From: Planosporangium mesophilum
GTDB taxonomy: Bacteria > Actinomycetota > Actinomycetes > Mycobacteriales > Micromonosporaceae
DNA length: 64,000 bases
Assembly (NCBI RefSeq): GCF_016863255.1
Contig: NZ_BOON01000006.1
Location: 1-64,000 of the forward strand
Direction: 5' to 3'
In this document: positions 7,965-16,352 of the stretch, piece after piece
How positions within the stretch are numbered: the first letter of the stretch is position 1
Layout of the letters: each line of letters begins with the position of its first letter
The notes under the pieces: model-generated
Databases searched by the model: none
Seen by the model: the letters and a program-made list of their open reading frames with translations, nothing else
What the model was told of the DNA's origin: nothing
Translations under genes and position numbers: made by a program

Positions 7965-8921
7965 TCAGGCTCCTTCGCCGCTGTCGCGCAGGGATCGGCC
8001 GGTCTTGGCCAGGAACACGTCGTCGAGGCTGGGGCGGTGCAGCTCGATCGAGCCGAGCGCCAGCCCCGCGCCGTCCAGGGAGCGCAGGATCTGCGGGATC
8101 GCGGTGGCACCGGCGTCGACGTACAGGCGCAGGCCGTTGTCGATGGTCTCCAGCCGGTTGACGTAGGACTCCCCCTGCAGCAGCGCGGCGGCCCCCGGGG
8201 TCGCCCCGTTGAGCCCGACGGTCACCACGTCCCCGGCGATCTCGCGCTTGAGCTCGGCGGACGTACCCTCGGCGACCAGCTGGCCGTGGTCCATGATCGC
8301 GATGCGGTCGCAGAGCGCGTCCGCCTCATCCAGGTAGTGCGTGGTGATGAAGACGGTCATACCCTCGTCGCGCAGCCGCCGTACCTCGTCCCACATGTGC
8401 GCGCGACTCTGCGGGTCCAGGCCGGTGGTCGGCTCGTCCAGGAAGACCACGCGCGGCTGGTGGATCACGCCGAGCGCGATGTCGACGCGGCGGCGCTGCC
8501 CCCCGGAGTAGGTCTTGCACGGCCGGTCGGCGAAGGCGTCCAGCTGGAACGCCTTGATCGCGTGCTCGGCGCGGCGCCGGGCCTCGGCCTTGTCCACCCC
8601 GTACAGGCGGGCCTGGTAGACCAGCTCCTCGCGGGCGCTCACCTCGTCCCAGGTGCAGCCGCCCTGAGCCACGTACCCGATGCGCCGACGCACCTCGCCC
8701 GGCGACCGCCGCAGGTCGGCGTCGGCGACCGTGGCCTCGCCGCCGTCCGGCTCCAGCAGCGTCGCCAGCATGCGCAGGGTCGTCGTCTTACCCGCGCCGT
8801 TAGGCCCGAGGAAACCGAAGATCTCGCCCTCCTCGACCACGAGGTCGACCCCGCGTACCGCCTCCACCGTCGTCTTGCGGCCGCGGAACGACTTCCGCAG
8901 CTCCTTTGTCTCGATGATCAT
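7965..8921 (-). CDS. ABC transporter ATP-binding protein (DrrA-like)
   Basis: 318 residues. Walker A GPNGAGKTTT, Q-loop GYVAQGG, signature YSGGQRRR, Walker B VVFLDEPTTGLD and switch ITTHYLDEADAL are all present, and the C-terminal extension fits the DrrA class of drug-exporter ATPases. The ATG at 8921 follows a GGAGG site. A promoter with TTGACT (in the operator at 9041-9056) and TAGCTT 18 bases on reads into this gene, so the PadR protein encoded upstream probably represses it. The order is padR, ATPase, permease, all leftward. Confidence 0.93.
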   Translation of the reverse strand: MIIETKELRKSFRGRKTTVEAVRGVDLVVEEGEIFGFLGPNGAGKTTTLRMLATLLEPDGGEATVADADLRRSPGEVRRRIGYVAQGGCTWDEVSAREELVYQARLYGVDKAEARRRAEHAIKAFQLDAFADRPCKTYSGGQRRRVDIALGVIHQPRVVFLDEPTTGLDPQSRAHMWDEVRRLRDEGMTVFITTHYLDEADALCDRIAIMDHGQLVAEGTSAELKREIAGDVVTVGLNGATPGAAALLQGESYVNRLETIDNGLRLYVDAGATAIPQILRSLDGAGLALGSIELHRPSLDDVFLAKTGRSLRDSGEGA

Positions 8922-9040
8922 TTCGGCCTCCGCCTGTCTCGTGACGGGCGCGCCGGCGGTCCCCCCGCTGCGCGACGCCGCGATGATGTCATGATGACGC
9001 CATATTGCGACGGACGGAAGCTATCGCGACATCGTTCTGC

Positions 9041-9056
9041 TAGTCAAGTTTGACTA
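9041..9056. promoter_or_regulatory. PadR-type operator overlapping the -35 of the ABC exporter promoter
   Basis: TAGTCAAGTTTGACTA is a perfect inverted repeat (7-bp arms, 2-bp centre). It overlaps the padR stop codon. On the minus strand it contains TTGACT, followed after 18 nt by TAGCTT, a plausible -35/-10 pair for the ATPase gene. It matches the site at 9705-9720 at 13 of 16 positions. Confidence 0.7.
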
Positions 9057-9692
9057 TTTCTCGACAGGTCCCGGGCCGAACTCATCGGCGATCGCCGCCC
9101 GCCAGCGCCGCCCGAACTCCGCCTGGTCGACCTCGCTGTCGTGCCAGCCCTCGCCGGCGGCGATCCGGTCGGCTATCCGACCGCACCAGGCGATCTCCGC
9201 CTCGGCGCGGGCGACCGTGAGCTCGGCCATCCAGGTCACGTGTGCCGGTTTGTACTTCGACCACTCCGGCTCACCGGCGAGCAGCGCCCGCATCGGCTCG
9301 ATCCTCGCCTCCAGCAGGCGCACCCGGTTGCGCAGTGCCGCCACCGCTTCACGCCGGGGCAGCGCCGGCAGGTACGAGAAGGCCGCTCCGAACGGGTCGA
9401 ACGGATCCTGGTACTCCCACCAGTACCGGCGCAGCAGCTCCTGGAACTCCTGGTCACCGGCCCGGGTCACCCGGTACGTGGTCCGGGCCGGTCGGCCGCC
9501 CACCTGCTCGGTGGCCACCTCGGCGAGCAGGCCTTCTTCTGCCAGTTTCCGCAGCGCGTGGTAGATCGAGCCCGGCTGGATGTTGGCCCACTGGTCCACG
9601 CCCCAGCTCATCAGCTCGCGGCGCACGTCGTAGCCGTGGACCGGCTGGAGCCACTTCACCAGACCGAGAATCATCAGTCGCGTTGTTGACAC
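9054..9692 (-). CDS. PadR family transcriptional regulator
   Basis: 212 residues, GTG start. The N-terminal winged helix shows the PadR pattern: LMILGLVKWLQPVHGYDVRR, QPGSIYHALRKLAEEGLL, then TTYRVTRAGDQEF for the wing. The C-terminal helical part (about residues 100-210) is the longer PadR-C/dimerisation type, with Trp-rich segments (RYWWEYQDPFDPFG). In this family many members sit beside and repress drug-exporter genes, which fits the DrrAB-like pair just downstream. A TATAAG -10 hexamer ends eight bases before the GTG, so the transcript is probably leaderless. A near-copy of the exporter operator (9705-9720) lies at this promoter, suggesting autoregulation. Confidence 0.92.
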   Translation of the reverse strand: MSTTRLMILGLVKWLQPVHGYDVRRELMSWGVDQWANIQPGSIYHALRKLAEEGLLAEVATEQVGGRPARTTYRVTRAGDQEFQELLRRYWWEYQDPFDPFGAAFSYLPALPRREAVAALRNRVRLLEARIEPMRALLAGEPEWSKYKPAHVTWMAELTVARAEAEIAWCGRIADRIAAGEGWHDSEVDQAEFGRRWRAAIADEFGPGPVEK

Positions 9693-9704
9693 CCGACTAG
9701 CTTA

Positions 9705-9720
9705 TAGCCAAATTTTACTA
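9705..9720. promoter_or_regulatory. Second PadR-type operator at the padR promoter
   Basis: TAGCCAAATTTTACTA matches 13 of 16 positions of the inverted repeat at 9041-9056. It overlaps the region just upstream of, and partly within, the TATAAG -10 element of padR. Two matching sites in the only two promoters of the locus support an autoregulated repressor circuit. Confidence 0.65.
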
Positions 9721-9894
9721 ATCCGTGACGTCACGATCGTCATCAGGACGGCGACTGTCGCGAATGTCATCGCCGGAAGGTGATGTCGGCCGCATTTGGA
9801 CGACCGGAAGCTTGGCTAAACTGCGCGGCATAACGGTCGGTCAGGCACGACGACGCTGCCTTCAGGCCGTCTCAGCAGCGGGAGGAGCGTCCAG

Positions 9895-11646
9895 GTGCGC
9901 AAGGTACTCATCGCCAACCGGGGTGAGATCGCCGTCCGGGTGATCCGGGCCTGCAAGGACGCGGGCCTGGCCAGCGTCGCCGTGTACGCCGACCCGGACC
10001 GCGACGCGCTGCACGTCCGGTTCGCCGACGAGGCGTACGCACTGGGCGGCGACAGTGCCGCCGACTCGTACCTTCGCATCGACAAGCTCCTCGACGTCGC
10101 GGCCAAGGCCGGCGCCGACGCCGTGCACCCCGGCTACGGCTTCCTGTCCGAGAACGCCGACTTCGCCCAGGCCGTCATCGACGCGGGGCTGACCTGGATC
10201 GGCCCCACCCCGCAGGCGATCCGGGACCTGGGCGACAAGGTGACCGCCCGGCACATCGCCCAGCGCGCCGGCGCGCCGCTGGTACCCGGTACGTCCGAGC
10301 CGGTCGGCGGAGCCGACGAGATCGTCGCGTTCGCGCAGGAGCACGGCCTGCCGGTGGCGATCAAGGCGGCGTTCGGTGGCGGTGGCCGGGGCCTCAAGGT
10401 GGCCCGCACGATCGAGGAGATCCCGGCCCTGTTCGAGTCCGCCACCCGCGAGGCGGTGGCGGCGTTCGGCCGCGGCGAGTGCTTCGTCGAGCGGTACCTC
10501 GACCGCCCCCGCCACGTCGAGGCGCAGGTCCTCGCCGACCAGCACGGCAACGTGATCGTGGTCGGTACCCGCGACTGCTCGCTGCAGCGCCGCCACCAGA
10601 AGCTGGTCGAGGAGGCGCCCGCGCCGTTCCTCACCGATGACCAGCGCGCCCGGATCCACTCCAGCGCCAAGGCGATCTGTCGGGAGGCCGGCTACCACGG
10701 CGCCGGGACCGTCGAATACCTCGTCGGCGTGGACGGCACGATCTCGTTCCTCGAGGTGAACACCCGGCTTCAGGTCGAGCACCCGGTCACCGAGGAGACC
10801 GCCGGCATCGACCTCGTACGCGAGCAGTTCCGCGTCGCCGACGGCGAGAAGCTCCGGTTCGACGCCGACCCGACCCCGCGCGGCCACTCCATCGAGTTCC
10901 GCATCAACGGCGAGGACCCCGGCCGCAACTTCCTGCCGGCCCCCGGCACCGTCACGGCGCTGCGCCTGCCCGAGGGGCCGGGTGTACGCGTGGACACCGG
11001 CATCGAGTCCGGCAGCGTGATCGGCGGCAACTTCGACTCGCTGCTGGCCAAGGTCATCATCAGCGGCGAGGACCGCCGGCAGGCGATCGAGCGGGCCCGC
11101 CGCGCGCTCGACGAGATGGTCGTCGACGGCATGGCCACCGCCCTGCCGTTCCACCGGGTGGTCGTGCGGGACGAGGCCTTCACCGACGAGCCGTTCCGGG
11201 TGCACACCCGCTGGATCGAGACCGAGTTCGCCAACGAGATCCCGCCGTTCTCCGGCGGCGCGGGGGCGGACACCGAGGCCGAACCCCGCGAGACCGTCGT
11301 GGTCGAGGTGGGCGGCAAGCGCCTGGAGGTCTCGCTCCCCGCCGGCTTCGGCGCGGCCGCACCCGCGGCGGCGGCCGGCCCGAAGGCGTCCCGCAAGCGC
11401 GGCTCCGGCCGCAAGCAGGCCGGCGCCCCGAGCGGGGACTCGCTGACCAGCCCGATGCAGGGCACGATCATCAAGATCGCGGTGGCCGAGGGCGACACCG
11501 TGGCCGAGGGCGACACGATCGTCGTACTCGAGGCGATGAAGATGGAGCAGCCGCTCAACGCACACAAGGCCGGTACCGTGAGCGGCCTGACCGCGGCCGT
11601 GGGTGAGGTCGTACCGGCCGGCACGGTGATCTGCGAGATCAAGTAG
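9895..11646 (+). CDS. accA: Acetyl/propionyl-CoA carboxylase alpha subunit (biotin carboxylase plus BCCP)
   Basis: 583 residues, GTG start behind a GGGAGGAG site. N-terminal biotin carboxylase begins [20 protein letters not shown], continues through the ATP-grasp glycine loop FGGGGRGLK and the [14 protein letters not shown] catalytic segment. A linker of Ala/Pro and basic residues (about 480-515) leads to a biotinyl domain with EAMKMEQP, biotinylated Lys549. It carboxylates biotin with ATP and bicarbonate and works with a beta (transcarboxylase) and epsilon subunit to make malonyl- or methylmalonyl-CoA. The epsilon gene is at 3544; no beta gene is in the window. A TAAACT at 9817-9822 may be its -10 element. 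A stem-loop at 11661-11699 ends it. Confidence 0.96.
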   Translation: MRKVLIANRGEIAVRVIRACKDAGLASVAVYADPDRDALHVRFADEAYALGGDSAADSYLRIDKLLDVAAKAGADAVHPGYGFLSENADFAQAVIDAGLTWIGPTPQAIRDLGDKVTARHIAQRAGAPLVPGTSEPVGGADEIVAFAQEHGLPVAIKAAFGGGGRGLKVARTIEEIPALFESATREAVAAFGRGECFVERYLDRPRHVEAQVLADQHGNVIVVGTRDCSLQRRHQKLVEEAPAPFLTDDQRARIHSSAKAICREAGYHGAGTVEYLVGVDGTISFLEVNTRLQVEHPVTEETAGIDLVREQFRVADGEKLRFDADPTPRGHSIEFRINGEDPGRNFLPAPGTVTALRLPEGPGVRVDTGIESGSVIGGNFDSLLAKVIISGEDRRQAIERARRALDEMVVDGMATALPFHRVVVRDEAFTDEPFRVHTRWIETEFANEIPPFSGGAGADTEAEPRETVVVEVGGKRLEVSLPAGFGAAAPAAAAGPKASRKRGSGRKQAGAPSGDSLTSPMQGTIIKIAVAEGDTVAEGDTIVVLEAMKMEQPLNAHKAGTVSGLTAAVGEVVPAGTVICEIK

Positions 11647-11660
11647 CTCGGTGATCGTCC

Positions 11661-11699
11661 CTTGATCGTCACAACGTCCCCGCCGTTGTGACGATCAAG
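11661..11699. terminator. Bidirectional stem-loop between convergent genes
   Basis: CTTGATCGTCACAACG (11661-11676) and its exact inverse (11684-11699) form a 16-bp stem with a 7-nt loop, between the accA stop and the stop of the YbjQ-like gene. No U-tract. Confidence 0.75.
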
Positions 11700-11704
11700 G
11701 CGGT

Positions 11705-12067
11705 CTAGGCGACCTCCTCCGCCGCGGTCCTGGCCGTCTGCCGGCGCGCCTCGGCGGTGATCGGCACCGCCACCACCGCCGTCCCGTACGCGCACAGCTC
11801 GACCCAGTTACCCGTGATGTCGCGGTTGTCGAACCGCATGCCGATCACCGCGGTTGCCCCCCGGCTGTGGGCGGCGTTGATCATCTGTGAGATGGCCGAC
11901 GCACGGCTCTGTACCAGCACCTGGGCCATCTGCGCGCCCTGACCGCCGTCCAGGGCGCGGAAGCCGGCCACGTAAGGGTTGCGGGTACAGGCCGTCACGC
12001 CGAGCACCTCGCCCAGTACCGCGCGGATCTCGTACCCGGGCAGACTCTCCGTCGTAACGACTAACAC
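11705..12067 (-). CDS. YbjQ/UPF0145 family protein
   Basis: 120 residues, the usual length for the YbjQ family (a small, oligomeric fold of unknown role, sometimes labelled heavy-metal binding). Family features: MLVVTTESLPGYEI at the start, VLGVTACTRN, the RASAISQMINAAHSRGATAVIGMRFD segment and a terminal VELCAYGTAVV strand. A GTG start at 12067 has no ribosome site, but TACGCT (minus strand, 12079-12074) ends six bases before it, so the message is likely leaderless. Function is not established and the neighbours do not add to it. Confidence 0.88.
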   Translation of the reverse strand: MLVVTTESLPGYEIRAVLGEVLGVTACTRNPYVAGFRALDGGQGAQMAQVLVQSRASAISQMINAAHSRGATAVIGMRFDNRDITGNWVELCAYGTAVVAVPITAEARRQTARTAAEEVA

Positions 12068-12114
12068 AAATGGAGCGTAAGCCTGATACGTCGCCCCGCA
12101 CGGGTAATTCCTCG

Positions 12115-12264
12115 TCAGGAGCGCTCCGCGGCCGCCTCCTCGATCAGATTGATCACTCGTTCGGCCGACATCGGTCCCCGCTGGTCACCGCGTCTGGCCA
12201 GCGGTGACGAGTACACGTGCCGGTGCCCGGCCCGCCGCTCCTCCTCCCGGATGCAGGACTCCAC
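12115..12264 (-). CDS. Possible 49-residue small protein
   Basis: A short frame from a GTG at 12264 to a TGA at 12115-12117. The product is charged and would be helical (IREEERRAG near the start, MSAERVINLIEEAAAERS at the end). The last 18 residues could be a smaller product from an internal ATG. There is no clear ribosome site, and the interval also has to hold the promoter of the PPOX gene. I include it because the C-terminal part looks like real coding sequence; it may be chance. Confidence 0.2.
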   Translation of the reverse strand: MESCIREEERRAGHRHVYSSPLARRGDQRGPMSAERVINLIEEAAAERS

Positions 12265-12349
12265 GGCGCGCGGAATATTTCACACCGCATCGATCCTGCT
12301 CGACGGCTAGGCTCAGTGGAGAGCACAGCTCCGCACGGGGAGGACCACC

Positions 12350-12991
12350 ATGGTGGACACGACCGAGTTCGTCGAGATCACTTCCGCGAGCGAGCTGCGG
12401 CAGCTGCTCGGTGAGCCGATGCCCCGGGCGGTCACCAAGGAGCGGGTACGGCTGCACGAACGCGACCGGGAGTGGCTGGCGGCCTCGCCGTTCTGCCTGA
12501 TCGCCACGGCCGGAGCGGACGGCACCTGCGACGTCTCCCCGAAGGGCGATCCGCCCGGGTTCACGTACGTCGTCGACGACGCCACGATCGCGATCCCGGA
12601 CCGTCCGGGCAACCGGCGCGCCGACGGCTTCCTCAACATCCTGAGCAACCCGCACGTCGGCCTGCTCTACCTGATCCCCGGCCGCCGCGAGACGCTGCGG
12701 ATCAACGGCCGGGCGAGGCTGGTCCGCGAGGCACCGTTCTTCGACGAGATGATCGTGCAGGGCCACCGGCCCCAGCTCGCCGTCGTCGTGGAGATCGAGC
12801 AGATCTTCTTCCACTGCCAGAAGTCGTTCATGCGCTCGTCGCTGTGGAAGCCGGAGACCTGGAGCCCGGACGTGCTGCCGTCCCACGCGCAGCTCGTCAA
12901 GAGCGTGCAGAAGACCTCGGAGACGGTCGAGGAGCTGGAGCGCTACTACGGCGATCAGTACGCCGACCTCCTCTACAAGCCGGCCCTGTAG
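12350..12991 (+). CDS. PPOX-type flavin-dependent oxidoreductase (pyridoxamine 5'-phosphate oxidase fold)
   Basis: 213 residues, ATG at 12350 after GGGGAGG. Seen: RDREWLAASPFCLIATAGADGTCDVSPKGD, the split-barrel opening of PPOX proteins; IAIPDRPGNRRADGFLNIL and NPHVGLLYLIPG, which line the FMN site; and C-terminal FFHCQKSFMRSSLW. This arrangement fits the MSMEG_1061-type FMN-dependent subfamily. FMN or F420 use cannot be decided by eye, though the FMN form is likelier for this subgroup (inference). The biological substrate is unknown. It is followed after 50 bp by the DNA glycosylase gene in the same direction. Confidence 0.88.
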   Translation: MVDTTEFVEITSASELRQLLGEPMPRAVTKERVRLHERDREWLAASPFCLIATAGADGTCDVSPKGDPPGFTYVVDDATIAIPDRPGNRRADGFLNILSNPHVGLLYLIPGRRETLRINGRARLVREAPFFDEMIVQGHRPQLAVVVEIEQIFFHCQKSFMRSSLWKPETWSPDVLPSHAQLVKSVQKTSETVEELERYYGDQYADLLYKPAL

Positions 12992-13041
12992 GCCGCCGCC
13001 GCGCCGGTAGGCCGCGCCGGCCCGGCGGGTACGGTCAATCG

Positions 13042-13854
13042 ATGCCCGAGGGACACACCATCCGCCGCCTCGCCGACCGGCACCGCGAGCTGTTGGGCGG
13101 GCAGCGTGTGAGCGCGTCCAGCCCACAGGGGCGCTTCGCCGCCGGCGCCGCCCTCATCTCGGGCGAGGTGCTCGAGGAGACCGACGCGCACGGCAAGCAC
13201 CTGCTGCACCGGTACGGCGACGACCTGACCCTGCATGTGCACCTCGGCCTGTACGGGAAGTTCACCGACGGGACGGGCGCGCCGCCGCCACCGGTCGGTG
13301 AGGTCCGGCTGCGGCTGGCCACCGGTGACCACTGGCTCGACCTGCGCGGCCCGGCCGCCTGCGAGGTGCTGGCGCCGCCGGAGGTCAAGGCGCTGCTCGG
13401 GCGGTTGGGCGCCGACCCGCTCCGCGACGACGCCGACCCGGACACGGCGTACGTCCGGCTCAGGCGCAGTACCAAGCCGATCGCCGCGCTCCTGCTGGAC
13501 CAGTCGATCGTCGCCGGCACCGGCCTGATTTTCGTGACCGAGGCGCTCTTCCGGGCCGGCCTGCCGCCCACCATGCCCGGCCGGGCGCTCACTCCCGAGG
13601 CGTGGCGGGAGATCTGGGCCGACCTGCGGGCGTTGATGCGGGCCGCGGTGGAGGTGGGCAGAATCGACACGGTGCACGTCGCGCACACCCCGGAGGCGAT
13701 GGGCCGACCACCGCGGATGGACCGTCACGGCGGCGAGGTGTACGTGTACCGCCGCACCGGCCAGCCGTGCCTGGTCTGCGAGAGCCCGGTACGGACGGCA
13801 CCGCTGGCCGGACGCAACTCGTACTGGTGCCCGACCTGCCAGGTGTCGCCTTGA
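13042..13854 (+). CDS. Fpg/Nei family DNA glycosylase
   Basis: 270 residues. The processed N-terminus is PEGHT, with catalytic Pro2 and Glu3 of the endonuclease VIII group. Other features: HGKHLL with the conserved Lys, LHVHLGLYGKF, and a C-terminal zinc finger (CLVC ... CPTC) holding a conserved Arg. These enzymes excise oxidised pyrimidines and nick abasic sites by beta/delta elimination. Odd point: the helix-two-turn-helix segment reads AGTGLIFVTEALF where the family normally has AGxGNxYxxExLF, so the DNA-phosphate-binding Asn is Leu. Activity may be altered. The stop codon overlaps the start of the next gene. Confidence 0.9.
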   Translation: MPEGHTIRRLADRHRELLGGQRVSASSPQGRFAAGAALISGEVLEETDAHGKHLLHRYGDDLTLHVHLGLYGKFTDGTGAPPPPVGEVRLRLATGDHWLDLRGPAACEVLAPPEVKALLGRLGADPLRDDADPDTAYVRLRRSTKPIAALLLDQSIVAGTGLIFVTEALFRAGLPPTMPGRALTPEAWREIWADLRALMRAAVEVGRIDTVHVAHTPEAMGRPPRMDRHGGEVYVYRRTGQPCLVCESPVRTAPLAGRNSYWCPTCQVSP

Positions 13855-14363
13855 CCGCAGCGCTGGAGCTGTACTTCGACCCGGCCACGGAGCGCCGCAT
13901 CCACGTCCTCTGGAACGCCCTGGCCGCCGTCGACGTGCCGACCCTGCGCCAGATCAGCCCGCGGCACCGGCCGCACCTGTCGCTGGTCGGCGCGGAGCTG
14001 CTGGACGGGCCGACCGTGGCCAAGGCGCTCGCCGGGCTGCCCGCGGCGCCGCCGCTGACGCTGTCGTTCCAGTACACCGGGCAGTTCGTCGGCCGGGTGC
14101 TGTTCCTCGGGCCGGCGCCGAACGCCGCCCTGCTGGTCCATCAGGCCGAGGTATGGCGGCGGCTGCGCGACGAGGGGATCGAGCTGTCGGAGCTGTACGC
14201 TCCGGGCGTATGGGTGCCGCACGCCACGATGTCGATGCGGGTGCCCCGGCCGGTACTCACCGAGGCCATCCGCCGCTGCCTGGAGTTCCTGCCGATCGAG
14301 GCGACCATCTCGGCCGCGGCCGTGGTGGACCACAAGCGCGACATCCGGTTCCCGCTTCCGTGA
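13851..14363 (+). CDS. 2'-5' RNA ligase/2H phosphoesterase-like protein
   Basis: 170 residues from a TTG at 13851 whose TTGA overlaps the glycosylase stop; an in-frame GTG at 13827 is an alternative. Two HxT/S motifs typical of 2H phosphoesterases are present: HLSL at about residues 40-43 and HATM at about residues 123-126. The spacing and length fit small LigT/YjcG-type proteins, which act on cyclic phosphates or 2'-5' linkages in RNA. Overlap with the glycosylase gene suggests coupled translation. The exact substrate is unknown. Confidence 0.8.
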   Translation: MTAALELYFDPATERRIHVLWNALAAVDVPTLRQISPRHRPHLSLVGAELLDGPTVAKALAGLPAAPPLTLSFQYTGQFVGRVLFLGPAPNAALLVHQAEVWRRLRDEGIELSELYAPGVWVPHATMSMRVPRPVLTEAIRRCLEFLPIEATISAAAVVDHKRDIRFPLP

Positions 14364-14383
14364 TCATGGGGAAGCAGGGGCGG

Positions 14384-15787
14384 CTACTCGAACTCGTGCT
14401 GCATCAGCTGGCGGGCGGCCTCGGCGACCGAGCCCGACAGCGACGGGTAGATCGTGATCGTGTGCGCCAGCTGGTCGACGGTGAGGTGGTTCTCGACGGC
14501 CATCGCGATCGGCAGGATCAGCTCGCTGGCCTTGGGCGCCACCACCACGCCGCCGACCACGAGACCGGAGGCGGGCCGGCAGAACAGCTTCACGAAGCCG
14601 TCCTCCAGGCCCATCATCTTGGCCCGGGCGTTGCCGGTCAGCGGCAGCATGACGGTACGCGCGGGCACCTTCCCGCTGTCGACGGCGGCCTGGCTGGCGC
14701 CGACCGACGCCAGCTCCGGGTCGGTGAACACGTTGGAGGCCACGATCTGAAGCTTCAGCGGCGAGACCGCCTCGCCGAGGGCGTGCCACATCGCGATCCG
14801 GCCCTGCATCGCGGCGACGCTCGCCAGTGCCAGCACCCCGGTGCAGTCACCGGCGGCGTAGATCCCGGGCACGTTCGTCCGCGAGACCCGGTCGACGGCG
14901 ACGTGCCCGCCAGCGCCGATCTCCACCCCGTACTCCTCCAGGCCCAGCCCGGAGGTGTTCGGGATCGCGCCGACCGCGATCAGTACGTGGGAGCCCTCCA
15001 CGGTGCGGCCGTCCTGCATCTCGACGACGACGCCGTGTGCGGTACGCCGGGCGGCGGACGCGCGGGCCTGCCCCATGATCTTCATGCCCCGGGAGCGGAA
15101 CACGTTCTCGATGACCACCGCGGCGTCCGGGTCCTCGTGCGGCATCACCCGGTCCCGGCTGGACACCAGCGTGACCTCGACCCCCATCGCCAGGTAGGCG
15201 GAGGCGAACTCGGCACCGGTCACACCCGAGCCGACGACGATCAGGTGCCGGGGCAGCTCCGTCAGGTCGTACACCTGCCGCCAGTCGAGGATGCGCTCCC
15301 CGTCGGGGCGGGCGTCCGCCAGCTCGCGGGGGGTGGCGCCGGTCGCGATCAGGACCGTCGTGGCGTCGATCGGGTACTCCGGGTCCCCGTTGCCGGGCGT
15401 CACCATGACCCGGTGGGTGTGGCCGAGCGTGTCCTGGCCGAGGCGGGCGGTGCCCTGCACGAACCGTACGCCGGCCTTGGTCAACGTGGCGCAGATGTCG
15501 CTCGACTGCGCGGCGGCCAACCGCTTCACCCGCTTGTTGACCACCGACGCGTCCACGCGCACGTCGGCGAGGCTCGCGCCGTGGATGCCGAACTCCTCGG
15601 TGTCACGGTACGCGGTCACCACGTCGGAGCTTGCGATGAACGTCTTCGACGGCACGCAGTCGTGCAGGACGCACGCCCCACCCGCGCCCTCCCGCTCGAC
15701 GACGGTCACCTCCGCCCCGAGCTGCGCGGCCACCAGCGCCGCCTCGTAGCCCGCGGGCCCTCCACCGATGATCACAACGCGATTCAC
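14384..15787 (-). CDS. NAD(P)H-quinone dehydrogenase, LpdA-like flavoprotein
   Basis: 467 residues, GTG start at 15787. N-terminal FAD Rossmann motif VVIIGGGPAGYEAA, then the disulfide segment with Cys39 and Cys44 (GGACVLHDCVPSK), an NAD(P)-binding GSGVTGAE motif, the second FAD motif GIYAAGDCTG and a dimerisation domain. It belongs to the pyridine nucleotide-disulfide oxidoreductases. The C-terminal His-Glu pair of true lipoamide dehydrogenases is not evident, and the CVPSKTFIASS sequence is that of the actinobacterial LpdA (Rv3303c-like) group, which reduces quinones rather than lipoamide. It is divergent from the cyclotransferase-like gene. Confidence 0.88.
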   Translation of the reverse strand: MNRVVIIGGGPAGYEAALVAAQLGAEVTVVEREGAGGACVLHDCVPSKTFIASSDVVTAYRDTEEFGIHGASLADVRVDASVVNKRVKRLAAAQSSDICATLTKAGVRFVQGTARLGQDTLGHTHRVMVTPGNGDPEYPIDATTVLIATGATPRELADARPDGERILDWRQVYDLTELPRHLIVVGSGVTGAEFASAYLAMGVEVTLVSSRDRVMPHEDPDAAVVIENVFRSRGMKIMGQARASAARRTAHGVVVEMQDGRTVEGSHVLIAVGAIPNTSGLGLEEYGVEIGAGGHVAVDRVSRTNVPGIYAAGDCTGVLALASVAAMQGRIAMWHALGEAVSPLKLQIVASNVFTDPELASVGASQAAVDSGKVPARTVMLPLTGNARAKMMGLEDGFVKLFCRPASGLVVGGVVVAPKASELILPIAMAVENHLTVDQLAHTITIYPSLSGSVAEAARQLMQHEFE

Positions 15788-15820
15788 AGGCTCAAGGGTA
15801 GCGAGACAGCGACGGAACGG

Positions 15821-15848
15821 GTGTCGCGCCACATATCGGATCCGACAC
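15821..15848. promoter_or_regulatory. Inverted repeat in a divergent promoter region
   Basis: GTGTCG (15821-15826) and CGACAC (15843-15848) are inverse copies, and the right arm overlaps the perfect 10-bp palindrome TCGGATCCGA (15836-15845). They lie between the start codons of the LpdA-like gene and the cyclotransferase-like gene. It could be an operator; there is no further support. Confidence 0.25.
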
Positions 15849-15896
15849 GCTCCGCAGTATTCTCCCCGGAGGACGGCGGACGATATCGTCAGCGCC

Positions 15897-16352
15897 GTGC
15901 GTCATTACGCCGCGTACGGCTCAAACCTGGACCCCGCACGGATGCGGGCATACTGCCCCCGATCGCCGATGGTGGGTGTCGGCTGGATCGAGGGCTGGCG
16001 AGTCACCTTCGCCGGTGGTGACCTCCTCGGCTGGGAGGGTGCGGTCACCACGATCGTGGAGTCACCCGGCGACCGGGTCTTCGTCGCGCTCTACGACGTC
16101 CACCCCGAGGACGCCAAGCAGCTCGACGAGGTCGAGGGCGTGTCGGCCGGCACCTATCGCAAGCTCCACGTCCGGGTCGCCACCCTGGAGGGCGACGTGA
16201 CCGCGTGGATCTACGTCTTCACCGGGTACGAGGGCGGCCTGCCGACGGCGTGGTACCTGAGCGAGCTGGTGAGCGCGGCGGAGCAGGCCGGCGCGCCGGC
16301 CGACTACGTCGAGCAGCTGCGGTCCCGCCCGACCCGGGACGCCAAGCCCTAG
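15897..16352 (+). CDS. Gamma-glutamylcyclotransferase family protein
   Basis: 151 residues, GTG start. The fold signature YGSNLDPARM is at residues 7-16, with FVALYDVHPEDAKQLDEVEG in the middle carrying the acidic residue that acts as general base in this family, and YRKLHVRV. Proteins of this fold form pyroglutamate from gamma-glutamyl amines or dipeptides. The natural substrate is not evident. The stop codon overlaps that of the next, convergent gene within a single CTAG. Confidence 0.85.
   Translation: MRHYAAYGSNLDPARMRAYCPRSPMVGVGWIEGWRVTFAGGDLLGWEGAVTTIVESPGDRVFVALYDVHPEDAKQLDEVEGVSAGTYRKLHVRVATLEGDVTAWIYVFTGYEGGLPTAWYLSELVSAAEQAGAPADYVEQLRSRPTRDAKP

Noticed and set aside
5992-8921. Antibiotic biosynthesis or resistance cluster
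   Set aside because: Only generic exporters and a regulator are present; there are no biosynthetic enzymes on either side.
9862-11565. 567-residue antisense frame over accA
   Set aside because: It mirrors a clear carboxylase subunit and has no motif or ribosome site.
14153-16021. 622-residue frame overlapping lpdA and neighbours
   Set aside because: It crosses three real genes and has the composition of an antisense shadow.
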